DNA of 7,430 nt from JAQVUB01 sp033809415 (GCA_033809415.1 JAPXLT010000241.1:1-7430), one strand, 5' to 3'; shown: positions 1-6,656, counted from the first letter of the stretch. Numbers and translations are program-made. Notes: generated by a model not told the origin, from the letters alone.

Positions 1-8
1 AAGCCGAC

Positions 9-69
9 CTTGGCGTTCTTGGCGCTTGCTTCCTTGTCATTGAACCGCCAAGACGCCAAGAACGCCAAG
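9..69. repeat. Inverted repeat of CGCCAAG motifs
   Basis: Positions 9-24 are the exact reverse complement of 54-69, giving a 16-bp perfect stem with a 29-nt loop. The right arm belongs to a run of three CGCCAAG motifs (46-52, 54-60, 63-69), and the left arm carries two in the opposite orientation. The DNA reads open in one frame, but the peptide only mirrors the repeat, so I do not call a gene. It may be a folded 3' element of a gene upstream of the window, or a dispersed intergenic repeat. Confidence 0.75.
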
Positions 70-120
70 CAATCGGAGGAAACAACAAACCAGGCCGAAA
101 TTTCGCTTGCAAGCTCAGTC

Positions 121-181
121 GTCAAAGCAGTAACCCTACAAATTTTCCGAGTTTTCCGTGCTTTCCGTGGACAAAAAAAGA
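121..181. repeat. TTTCCGTG-type intergenic repeat, copy 1
   Basis: This segment matches 4454-4515. The last 29 nt (153-181) are identical to 4487-4515, and the preceding ~30 nt, including AACCCTA, are similar. The core is two TTTCCGTG units followed by GGAC and an A7 run. Its reverse complement resembles the first part of the composite repeats at 5530 and 7333 (CCACGRAAAGCACGRAAA), so all four may be relatives in opposite orientations. Function is unknown. Confidence 0.8.
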
Positions 182-296
182 TTCTGATTGCCGATCAATA
201 GAAAAAGTCAACTGCTTTTTTTAGGTATAACCGTTTCAATTGATTTTTCCCATTTGTCATTTTTTTTCAAACAAACAAGCAAAGGAGACAAACACC

Positions 297-1037
297 ATGA
301 AAAAAAGACGTAACTCGTTCACATTGATTGAACTTCTGGTAGTTATCGCGATCATTGCCATTCTGGCTTCGATGCTGCTGCCCGCCTTGTCGAAGGCGCG
401 TGAGAAAGCCCGTGCCATCGACTGTGTTTCCAAGTTGAAACAGATTGGGCTGGCAAACCGGATGTATGCGGATGAATACAATGAGCACTGGCCTGTAGGA
501 ACCTACTACACATGGTACAAGAAGGACGGGACAGTAACCTATGCTTGGAGCGCGAAGCTGGGTGAACATTACATGAGCGAGAAGGACTGGGTCAGGTACT
601 TTCGTTGTGGCTCTATTCCTAAAAATCCAAGAGTTGTAGCGTGGAATGAGTCGGAAACGTATGGTGTGAATTTACGGGACGAGTCAGGAAATGAATATCA
701 TTCTGGTGCCGGCGGTGCCAAATATAAGGGCTTTGGCAATTACCAGTTGCTGAAGAGGCCCGACAAATACGTTACGCATGCGGATTGCGTTTCTGTAGCA
801 GCTTCTGGGAACTACAGGGGCTATTCCTATTATCAGTATGGGTATAGGGCTGCCCGTGAGGGTTGTTTCTTTTTGGTGCATGCAGATCGGGGAAACATAT
901 TGGTCGCTGATGGTCATGTCGAGGCGATAGGCCTGAACCAGGCGAATGGATATGGTTTTACTGCCGCCGCGAGAGCCACAATGGTCTGGTATGTGACCAG
1001 CAACCCTCCTTCCATAGGCGGTACTTTCAGCCGTTAA
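297..1037 (+). CDS. Prepilin-type H-X9-DG pseudopilin-like protein
   Basis: This 246-residue protein has a type IV pilin/type II secretion N-terminus: a basic leader (MKKRRNS, 1-7), then FTLIELLVV from residue 8 with Glu12 at position +5 of the mature form, and a hydrophobic helix to about residue 31. The C-terminal part carries H195-X9-D205-G206, the signature of the 'prepilin-type processing-associated H-X9-DG' proteins that are numerous in Planctomycetes, Verrucomicrobia and Lentisphaerota. The residue before the expected cleavage site is Ser7, where classical prepilins have Gly. I chose the start at 297 over an in-frame ATG at 240 because AGGAG (283-287) lies 9 nt upstream and the leader is then of normal length. 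It is probably exported, processed by a prepilin peptidase and held in the inner membrane or assembled into a pseudopilus. The next gene starts 30 nt downstream on the same strand, so the two are likely co-transcribed. The substrate or partner is unknown. Confidence 0.9.
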   Translation: MKKRRNSFTLIELLVVIAIIAILASMLLPALSKAREKARAIDCVSKLKQIGLANRMYADEYNEHWPVGTYYTWYKKDGTVTYAWSAKLGEHYMSEKDWVRYFRCGSIPKNPRVVAWNESETYGVNLRDESGNEYHSGAGGAKYKGFGNYQLLKRPDKYVTHADCVSVAASGNYRGYSYYQYGYRAAREGCFFLVHADRGNILVADGHVEAIGLNQANGYGFTAAARATMVWYVTSNPPSIGGTFSR

Positions 1038-1057
1038 AATCAAGATTCCAATGCTAT

Positions 1058-1061
1058 GAGG
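1058..1061 (+). promoter_or_regulatory. Ribosome binding site that decides the start at 1068
   Basis: GAGG is followed by six T residues and then ATG at 1068. An in-frame ATG at 1056 would overlap this site and has no good site of its own, so 1068 is preferred. Confidence 0.6.
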
Positions 1062-1067
1062 TTTTTT

Positions 1068-4000
1068 ATGTTTAGCAAAAAAACGGTTTTTCTTTTGAGT
1101 GTGTTTGCCGGCTTGCTGCTTTCTGCGGCGGATGGAAATCTGGTGCGGAATGGTGATTTCGAGAGTGGACAGCTGGCACCTTGGAAATCTGCGCAGGCAG
1201 GCAACACTTTGCATCAGGTTATCGGCAAGCACTTGAATATAACCGGGGATCCGACGAACAAATACAATGCGTTCATCACTCTGGTGCAGCCGGTTCCGGT
1301 GCTGGATTCGCAGAGGGAATACCTGCTTTCCGCCCGGGTGCGCGCAGAAGTTGCGCAGGCGAATGGCAAGAGGATGGAAATTTGCGTTCGGGAGGCTGAT
1401 GCGGAAAACCAGACGATTGACTACCGCAAATGCGTTGTGGACTTGCAGGAGAAGGATTGGATGCCCTACAGCCTGTTTTTCAAGCCAAATGCCGCGGCGA
1501 AGTCCTTTGCGCTTTATGTGGTGACCAGCGGTTTTGCAGCGGAGGATACGCTGAAGGTGGATGATATCTTCCTGGGATTCGCACCGGAAATAAAGGGCGA
1601 TGAGACGAACCTTGTGGTGAACGGGGAGTTCGAGAGCCCTTCACTGCTTCCATGGAAATGCAGCCAGCAGGGAGACGGAAGACGTCTGCACAGACTCTCC
1701 GGCAATACCCGCTTCGATAAGCAGTGCCTGTCAGTAAGCGGCGATCCGGAGAACAAGTATAACCAATTTATCGCGCTGGTGCAACCGTTGCCGCCACTGA
1801 AACTGGACGGCACCTATGTTCTTTCTGCCCGGGTGCGTGCCGGATTGGCTAATATCAAGGACAAGAACTTCCAGATCAATCTCCGCGAGGCCAATGCGCA
1901 GGGCAATTCCTTGCAGTACGTCGGCTTCTCAGTGAACTTGTCGGATGATGTCTGGAAGTATTATGAGAAGACGATCAAGCCTCATAAAATGGCGGCGCAA
2001 TGGCAGGTCTATATCACCTCGAGTGGGCTGGATGCCGAGGACGAGGTTCTGGTTGACAACGTTCGGTTCGAACCGGAGGGAAGTGTTGCGCGCCCTTTTG
2101 ATCCAGGCGCTTCCGTATCGCCTGCGGGAGCGGTGAAAACATTGGCACAGGACGCTTTCATGGCGGAAATTGACGAAGGTACCGGATTGCTGCATTCCCT
2201 GAAGATCCAGGGAAGACTCATCCAGCCTGCCGCCAAAAATGCCAGTGTCATCGCCATCGAGTCTAACGGAAAAGAGCTTTTCCTGAATGGAAAAGGGGGC
2301 GGAGACGATTGCGGATTTTCAGCAAAGGCAGTCTATGATTTTGCTGACGGCATGTTCCGGGAAATTGTCACAGTCGAAGCAAAACAGGACTTTAAAGACG
2401 TGATCAAAATCGTCGTTCGACACGGTTTTGATCCATCGCAGTGGAGCCGCCATATTGATGCCTTGCGACCACTGCGCCGGCTGCCTGCCGGGGAAGCCAC
2501 GATTTTCAGCTATAGCTCTGAGGCGAATGACCTGAATCCAGGCGTTTGGGATACTTATCAAGCGACGGCTTATCCTGCTATCATTCTGGAAAGTCCAGAG
2601 TATTATCTGCTGGTCGGCTCAAGAAATCTTGATGACTTTGTTACGTTGGCGCCGAATTACCCTGCCAATTATCTGCCATCCTGGCAGCGCAACCCCAAAT
2701 CGGTTAAAACAGGACAGCAATTTCGTTTTGAGACAAACTGGAAATTGTTCGACCGCAAGGAGTACATGCTACGCGACGTCTGGCGTTTTTATCAATTGCA
2801 TCTGCAGACGAAGAATCCCGTTCTGACTCGTTTTTTTCCGCCAAAATATCCGGAGCCACGGCATTTTTACCACGGCATTTTCGGCAGCCATACCTACATG
2901 ATAAAGGAGCGCGAAGACCGTCTGCCGGATGGGGCAAACGTCTGGTTCTACAGCATGCACGACAATATCCGTGAACGCTTCCATACCGAGGGGGAATGGT
3001 GGAGCCATGGAAACAGCTGGGCAAAGAAAGTCAATGCTGTCGAATTAAAGGAATACATGGCACGACTTCAGAGTGAGCGCGATTTCAAGCTTATCATGTA
3101 TCTCCGGCAGCTGGCAAATTTGCGGGAACGGGAGGCGGGGGCTTTTCCAGACGACTGGTACAAGCGTACTCCTGGCGGCGGCCTTCACCTCTATGGCGGC
3201 GGATATTCCCTGACGCTTCCGCCACACGTGGCAAAAGATGTTGGCTACGACTCGATCCCTTGGGGACAGCATAACTTCGGGCATCCGGATTACCGGGCAT
3301 TCTACCTTAAAGAGATTTTTAAGGCCATGGACTACTATCAGCCACGCGCTATTGGCTGGGACATGGGAAGTGACCTGGATGAGTTTTCGGTCATGGCGGA
3401 GACCTATGACCGTCTGCGAAAGGCTGGGCATAAAATCCGGGTAGTTGCCAACGAAAGCGCAGGGCCAACCCAAGCCTATGTGGACATGGTAATGCTGGAA
3501 AATGGCTTGATGGGTGGCAAACATCCAGAGGATTTTGAGATCGTCAAGGCCTTTACGACAGCCGTAGTCTGCTTGGAACGCTGGAACATTTTCCAGCTGG
3601 CATACGAGGCTTATACCACAGGACGGAAAACCTGGCTCTCTGACTATGGCCTCGCTTCCAATAAACGGTACTTGGATTTGCTTTATGCGCGCCGCCCTGA
3701 GCTGAAGACACAGAAAGAGGAGTCCGCTCGACTTTGCCAGTTGCGTGCCAGTCTCTATGACTTGGCGTTGGGAGCAAGTCCCGGTTACATGGAAGAGGCA
3801 GCCCCCGTTCCGCCATCCCTTCTGCGGATTGCCGCCGATGCCAACGGACTCTTTTGTGTAAACAAGAGCTTTGCACTGACTTTCCCAAATAACAACTGTG
3901 AAGAAAACGGCAAGTACTTTGCTGCCTGGCAGAATCCGCAGAATCTTCGTTTGGCTGCTTTCAATGACAATGCCTCCGAGGAACCTGCCGTCCTTCGGCT

Positions 4001-4184
4001 GGACAAGGCCTTCTTTGCCTCCCTGGGGTGGAATCTGGATGCGCTGAAGGCGGCGCAGGTTTTCCAGGTTTCTCCGGAAGGTGAAGAGGCGGTCTCGCTC
4101 GATATGAGTGAAGACGGAAAATATTTCCTGATCAAAGGGAAAATGCCCGCCTTTACTGCCTGGCTCTTTTTCGCGGTAAAATAG
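1068..4184 (+). CDS. Secreted multidomain glycoside hydrolase-like protein
   Basis: The protein has 1038 residues from the chosen start. Residues 1-21 form a signal peptide (MFSKK, a hydrophobic core, then SAA before Asp22). Two homologous modules follow, about 24-180 and 181-337. Each opens with NLVxNG[DE]FES and shares a Trp-Lys, GDPxNKYN, LSARVRA and a closing VD[DN] strand, which resembles CBM4/9-type jelly rolls. Residues ~340-595 look beta-rich, like the N-terminal sandwich of GH36-like enzymes. From ~597 to ~900 the pattern fits a TIM barrel. Candidate catalytic acids are Asp765 in GWDMGSDLDE, Glu796 in ANES and Glu811 in MLENG. Residues ~925-1038 form a beta-type C-terminal domain. 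I infer a polysaccharide- or glycan-degrading enzyme acting outside the cytoplasm. I cannot name its GH family or substrate, and the catalytic residues are guesses from motif style. The pseudopilin gene just upstream suggests a linked surface function. Confidence 0.85.
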   Translation: MFSKKTVFLLSVFAGLLLSAADGNLVRNGDFESGQLAPWKSAQAGNTLHQVIGKHLNITGDPTNKYNAFITLVQPVPVLDSQREYLLSARVRAEVAQANGKRMEICVREADAENQTIDYRKCVVDLQEKDWMPYSLFFKPNAAAKSFALYVVTSGFAAEDTLKVDDIFLGFAPEIKGDETNLVVNGEFESPSLLPWKCSQQGDGRRLHRLSGNTRFDKQCLSVSGDPENKYNQFIALVQPLPPLKLDGTYVLSARVRAGLANIKDKNFQINLREANAQGNSLQYVGFSVNLSDDVWKYYEKTIKPHKMAAQWQVYITSSGLDAEDEVLVDNVRFEPEGSVARPFDPGASVSPAGAVKTLAQDAFMAEIDEGTGLLHSLKIQGRLIQPAAKNASVIAIESNGKELFLNGKGGGDDCGFSAKAVYDFADGMFREIVTVEAKQDFKDVIKIVVRHGFDPSQWSRHIDALRPLRRLPAGEATIFSYSSEANDLNPGVWDTYQATAYPAIILESPEYYLLVGSRNLDDFVTLAPNYPANYLPSWQRNPKSVKTGQQFRFETNWKLFDRKEYMLRDVWRFYQLHLQTKNPVLTRFFPPKYPEPRHFYHGIFGSHTYMIKEREDRLPDGANVWFYSMHDNIRERFHTEGEWWSHGNSWAKKVNAVELKEYMARLQSERDFKLIMYLRQLANLREREAGAFPDDWYKRTPGGGLHLYGGGYSLTLPPHVAKDVGYDSIPWGQHNFGHPDYRAFYLKEIFKAMDYYQPRAIGWDMGSDLDEFSVMAETYDRLRKAGHKIRVVANESAGPTQAYVDMVMLENGLMGGKHPEDFEIVKAFTTAVVCLERWNIFQLAYEAYTTGRKTWLSDYGLASNKRYLDLLYARRPELKTQKEESARLCQLRASLYDLALGASPGYMEEAAPVPPSLLRIAADANGLFCVNKSFALTFPNNNCEENGKYFAAWQNPQNLRLAAFNDNASEEPAVLRLDKAFFASLGWNLDALKAAQVFQVSPEGEEAVSLDMSEDGKYFLIKGKMPAFTAWLFFAVK

Positions 4185-4453
4185 CTTTTGCGGAACTGTC
4201 GTTATTCCAGAACCATGCTTTGAAACGAAACAGTACCTATACATGCTGCACAGTGATCGCTCTTGGCAGGCTCGTTGGATTGCTGGTCGTGACATTCATA
4301 AATTCTATCGCCAATTTCCGTCTTTTTACCCCGATTGATCCGACCAATCTGCATCCTGCCTCTTGCACATGGTAATATTCGAACGTGGGAGGGCAAGCAT
4401 CAATCGCAACCAGGACGGTTGCGCTACTTTTTAAACCGCATGCCATCCCATCC
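4185..4453. other. Intergenic region between convergent genes
   Basis: This lies between the 3' ends of the hydrolase-like gene (+) and ispH (-). Apart from the hairpin at 4405-4423 I see no convincing gene, RNA or promoter. Short open frames here have no plausible start site and no recognisable protein. Confidence 0.6.
4405..4432 (+). terminator. Possible intrinsic terminator
   Basis: CGCAACC (4405-4411) pairs with GGTTGCG (4417-4423) around a 5-nt loop. CTAC and then T5 follow (4428-4432). The 4-nt gap before the T run and the 220-nt distance from the upstream stop codon weaken the call. It could end transcripts of the hydrolase-like gene, or be another dispersed hairpin repeat. Confidence 0.4.
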
Positions 4454-4515
4454 GTCGAAACAGCAACCCTATAAAAAAATCCGCGCTTTCCGTGCTTTCC
4501 GTGGACAAAAAAAGA
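4454..4515. repeat. TTTCCGTG-type intergenic repeat, copy 2
   Basis: This is the partner of 121-181, with a perfect 29-nt match at 4487-4515. It ends 2 nt from the stop codon of ispH, so on the minus strand it forms the immediate 3' flank of that gene. Read in that direction it is a T7 run followed by GTCCACGG and AAAGCACGG motifs. Confidence 0.8.
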
Positions 4516-4517
4516 GT

Positions 4518-5417
4518 TTATTTCTTAGCCGTCTCGCTCACTGGGATAATTTCGGCACCGGCGAGTTTTTTGAGACTTGCAATGACTTCTTGTATAAAGG
4601 AATCCGGTGTGGAGGCTCCTGCGGTGATTCCGATTGCCTCGAGGTCCTGCCAATTTAGTTTCTGCAAATCGTCCAGCGAACTGATCAGCGTTCCTGTTGC
4701 ACCGGCCTCGAAGGCGACTTCCACCAGGCGCAGTGAATTAGAACTGTTCTGCGCACCAAGCACTAGAACCTGGTCAACACAAGAAGCCAATTTACGGACA
4801 GCAAGCTGGCGGCTTCGGACAGCGCCGCAGATATCACTTTGCGGCAAGGTTGCCAATTCCGGAAAACGGCGTCGCAATACATCGACTGTTTTTTGCGTGT
4901 CGGTGACACTCAGGGTTGTCTGCGTCACCAGGGCAACGGTCGTTCCCGGAGGAACCTGGACGGCTTCGGCTTCCTCCGGATTCTCGATGACGATGACGGA
5001 CTCCGGCGCTTCGCCCACCACTCCGCGCACTTCATCGTGGCCGCGATGTCCGACCAGGAACACCAGACGTCCCTCCGCGACAAACTGCCGGACTTTGCTG
5101 TGGATTCTGAGCACAAAGGGGCAGGTGGCGTCAATGACGCGCAAGTTTCGCTGTCGCGCTTCCTCGAATAGCGCGGGAGAGACTCCATGTGCGCTAAAGA
5201 CCAGGACTGCCCCCGCCGGAACCTCGCTGAGACTTTCCACGAAACGGACTCCCCGCGCCTTGAAGCGCCCGATGACCTGCCGGTTGTGCACCAGTTCCCG
5301 ATAGCAGTAGATCGGGGTGTCCAGGTCGTTCAGGGCTTGATCAAGCATTTCGACAGCGCGTTTGACACCGGTGCAGAATCCGGCCGGTTCAGCTACAAAG
5401 ATGCGTTTTAAAGGCAT
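4518..5417 (-). CDS. ispH: 4-hydroxy-3-methylbut-2-enyl diphosphate reductase
   Basis: IspH (LytB) carries out the last step of the MEP pathway, reducing HMBPP to IPP and DMAPP in the cytoplasm with a [4Fe-4S] cluster. The 299-residue protein is of normal bacterial length. The cluster cysteines are Cys15 (GFCTGV), Cys99 (DATCPF) and Cys197 (DIC). Substrate-binding motifs are VHN with His44, SAHGV with His77, GHRGHDEV with His127 and the catalytic Glu129, QTTLS with Thr167, SSNS with Asn227, and ITAGAS with Ser269. The region after Cys197 reads GAVRSRQ, where ATxxRQ is more usual, but no catalytic residue is lost. It stands alone here, convergent with the hydrolase-like gene and divergent from the mraZ operon. 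Only a purine-rich AGAGAAAG precedes the start, so translation initiation may be modest. A good promoter lies about 50-75 nt upstream. IPP also feeds undecaprenyl phosphate, the lipid carrier for wall synthesis. Confidence 0.97.
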   Translation of the reverse strand: MPLKRIFVAEPAGFCTGVKRAVEMLDQALNDLDTPIYCYRELVHNRQVIGRFKARGVRFVESLSEVPAGAVLVFSAHGVSPALFEEARQRNLRVIDATCPFVLRIHSKVRQFVAEGRLVFLVGHRGHDEVRGVVGEAPESVIVIENPEEAEAVQVPPGTTVALVTQTTLSVTDTQKTVDVLRRRFPELATLPQSDICGAVRSRQLAVRKLASCVDQVLVLGAQNSSNSLRLVEVAFEAGATGTLISSLDDLQKLNWQDLEAIGITAGASTPDSFIQEVIASLKKLAGAEIIPVSETAKK

Positions 5418-5463
5418 GGCTATTCTTTCTCTTGATATTCATATGCAAAATCTATCGAATAAT

Positions 5464-5492
5464 ATTGTACACCGCCACCGAAACAAAAGCAA
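5464..5492 (-). promoter_or_regulatory. Predicted sigma70-type promoter of ispH
   Basis: On the minus strand, TTGCTT (5487-5492) is followed after exactly 17 nt by TACAAT (5464-5469). Transcription would begin near 5457, giving a leader of about 40 nt before the ispH start at 5417. Confidence 0.6.
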
Positions 5493-5529
5493 GAAAAATC
5501 GTAGGTTAAACTGAGTAGGCAAGGACTCC

Positions 5530-5631
5530 TTTTTTAAACCACGAACCACACGAAAAGGCTTGGCGCGGACTGATCGCCCGCAACCCACACGGACTTTACA
5601 CGGACGGGACACGGACGGGACACGGACAACA
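5530..5631. repeat. Composite repeat, copy A
   Basis: The block opens with T6 and AAACCACGAA, then a core (5549-5616) that is identical over 68 bp to 7351-7418. Its 3' part is an array of four 11-bp units beginning CACGGAC (5588, 5599, 5610, 5621) with variable last four bases (TTTA, GGGA, GGGA, AACA). The array runs directly into the 9-bp array at 5633. An open frame through the whole block encodes only low-complexity Thr/Asp/Arg sequence, so I treat it as non-coding. Confidence 0.9.
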
Positions 5632-5632
5632 A

Positions 5633-5722
5633 ATCGGACGGATCAGTCGGATCGGACGGATCGGACGGATCGGACGGATCGGACGGATCAAGTAGATCGG
5701 TCGGATCGGTCGGATCAGTCGG
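5633..5722. repeat. Ten-unit 9-bp tandem array with phased GATC sites
   Basis: Ten consecutive 9-bp units follow without gaps: ATCGGACGG five times, ATCGGTCGG twice, ATCAGTCGG twice and one diverged ATCAAGTAG. Each junction creates a GATC, at 5641 and every 9 bp to 5713, nine sites in all. Because 9 is divisible by 3, the array stays open in all phases and yields a spurious Ser/Thr-Asp-Arg peptide. There are no spacers, so it is not a CRISPR array. Confidence 0.95.
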
Positions 5723-5869
5723 AGAAAAAAGACAGGAATAGGCGGTACCTTAAAAGAGGTGTATGCCAATGACTTGGAGCTTTCTTTCCAGAAAAATCTT
5801 TCTGAAAAAACAAGAAGTTTGAAGATAGTAGCACGAAAAAAATAAAAAATAAAAAAGTTAGCAAATCAT
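5723..5869. other. AT-rich upstream region of the mraZ operon
   Basis: This is a non-coding stretch with runs of A (for example 5835-5856). A weak hairpin (CAGAAA against TTTCTG, 4-nt loop) lies within about 5785-5800. The A runs just upstream of the -35 box could act as an UP element or bent DNA, but this is inference. Confidence 0.4.
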
Positions 5870-5897
5870 TTGACAAATGCGTTTTAGGGCATACCTT
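5870..5897 (+). promoter_or_regulatory. Predicted promoter of the mraZ operon
   Basis: A perfect TTGACA (5870-5875) is followed after 16 nt by TACCTT (5892-5897), a partial match to TATAAT. Transcription would start near 5904, directly before the four MraZ-type boxes. Confidence 0.6.
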
Positions 5898-5907
5898 AAT
5901 CACAGTT

Positions 5908-5942
5908 TGGAATATTTTGGAACAAAATGGACTTTTTTGGAA
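5908..5942 (+). promoter_or_regulatory. Predicted MraZ operator, four boxes 10 bp apart
   Basis: TGGAA (5908), TGGAA (5918), TGGAC (5928) and TGGAA (5938) recur with an exact 10-bp period and AT-rich 5-nt spacers. MraZ proteins are known to bind direct repeats such as TGGGN with 5-nt spacers upstream of their own operon. Here the fourth base is A in all boxes. Placement between promoter and mraZ fits autorepression. Confidence 0.8.
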
Positions 5943-5955
5943 TAAGTTTTCGAGA

Positions 5956-5961
5956 GGGAGG
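5956..5961 (+). promoter_or_regulatory. Ribosome binding site that supports the TTG start of mraZ
   Basis: GGGAGG lies 5 nt upstream of TTG at 5967. No ATG or GTG is suitably placed at the start of the conserved N-terminal domain, so this site decides the start. Confidence 0.75.
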
Positions 5962-5966
5962 TTTTC

Positions 5967-6422
5967 TTGGACTTTGGCGGTACAGAGCAGTGCACGCTGG
6001 ATGCCAATGGGCGCTTGAAGCTGTCGCCCAAGGCGATCGCCTGTTTCGAAAAATGCGGCGGTCGTGAGGTGGTGTTGCATTGCTGGCCGGAGGGATGTCT
6101 CGGCGTGATCCCGAAGAGCACCTGGGAGCGGATGTACTATGAGCAGGGGTACGCCAGCAGCGGCATGCTGGCCACGTTCGAGGGGCGGCAGAAGCAGCGC
6201 CTTTTCAACCGCTTTACGCAATATGACGCGATAACAGTCCAAGGACGCATCACCATACCAGCGGCTTTCCGGGAGCGTGCCGATTTGCAACCCGGTCAGC
6301 CGGTGCTGGTATCAGGCTATGGAGAATGTCTGGAAATCTGGAGTCCGGAGCGGTTTGAAGCGATCAATGCACAGCTTGATGAACAGGAGCGCATCGAGTT
6401 GCGCGGTACACAAGGGGATTAG
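5967..6422 (+). CDS. mraZ: Transcriptional regulator MraZ
   Basis: MraZ is a DNA-binding regulator, usually the first gene of the division and cell-wall (dcw) cluster, with two SpoVT/AbrB-type half-domains that assemble into a ring. The 151-residue protein shows both: LDANGRLKLS (11-20) in the first and VQGRITIP (residues 91-98) in the second, followed by a typical EIWSPERFEA. The length is close to the family norm. The start is TTG with a strong ribosome binding site. Residues around the first motif (RLKLSPKAI) are less canonical than in the second. The likely target is the phased TGGA array 25 nt upstream, implying autorepression of this operon. The next gene begins after 2 nt, so they are co-transcribed. 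Unusually, the next gene is not rsmH (mraW), its normal partner. Confidence 0.93.
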   Translation: MDFGGTEQCTLDANGRLKLSPKAIACFEKCGGREVVLHCWPEGCLGVIPKSTWERMYYEQGYASSGMLATFEGRQKQRLFNRFTQYDAITVQGRITIPAAFRERADLQPGQPVLVSGYGECLEIWSPERFEAINAQLDEQERIELRGTQGD

Positions 6423-6424
6423 AA

Positions 6425-6655
6425 ATGGCGTATTTTTACAGTGAAAAAGGGATGCGATTTTTTGTTGTGCTGCTTGCCTTGCTGGTTGGATGGCTATTCA
6501 TGGGGGTGAGCAGGGCGGCATTCTCGACCAACGCCCGGTTGCCGGAGGATGCAGGCAGTGTCATGCGCAAGCTGTGCCCTGTGCAGATTGACGGCAAGGA
6601 ATCAGGCGAGTCAGTGCTCTTGCTTAAGGCCTTTGCTGTTCAAGAGGAAAAATGA
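6425..6655 (+). CDS. Small single-pass membrane protein in the FtsL position
   Basis: I do not recognise this 76-residue protein. It has a short basic N-terminus, one strong hydrophobic segment (about 12-29), then a polar tail of about 45 residues. AAGGGG at the end of mraZ lies 8 nt upstream of the ATG, and spacing to the neighbours is 2 nt and 1 nt, so it is a genuine operon member. Its place before a PBP gene and its N-in membrane topology match FtsL, but FtsL normally has a longer coiled-coil ectodomain, and no leucine heptads are visible here. It could be a reduced or very divergent FtsL, or a lineage-specific protein. Confidence 0.7.
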   Translation: MAYFYSEKGMRFFVVLLALLVGWLFMGVSRAAFSTNARLPEDAGSVMRKLCPVQIDGKESGESVLLLKAFAVQEEK

Positions 6656-6656
6656 G

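Noticed and set aside
10..201. Open frame of 63 codons at the window start
   Set aside because: It covers the CGCCAAG and TTTCCGTG repeats, which also occur in other contexts, and it has no ribosome binding site.
226..231. TATAAC as a -10 box for the pseudopilin gene
   Set aside because: No acceptable -35 hexamer is found at 16-18 nt upstream, so the promoter cannot be supported.
3045..4295. Long open frame of 416 codons on the minus strand, opposite the hydrolase-like gene
   Set aside because: The plus-strand frame has a signal peptide, duplicated modules and conserved motifs. The antisense product shows no recognisable domain and is explained by codon bias.
4492..5304. 270-codon open frame on the plus strand across ispH
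   Set aside because: It is antisense to a complete ispH with all catalytic residues, and its product is Ser/Thr/Arg-rich without domain features.
5588..5722. Possible CRISPR array
   Set aside because: The units are 9-11 bp, contiguous and without unique spacers, and no cas genes are present.
5560..5772. Open frame encoding Thr/Ser-Asp-Arg repeats
   Set aside because: It is a translation of the 11-bp and 9-bp arrays. The 9-bp unit cannot create a frameshift, so it stays open by arithmetic. No suitable ribosome binding site is seen.
5715..6290. 191-codon open frame on the minus strand across the mraZ promoter and gene
   Set aside because: It overlaps a recognised mraZ, its operator and AT-rich leader DNA, and the product has no recognisable features.
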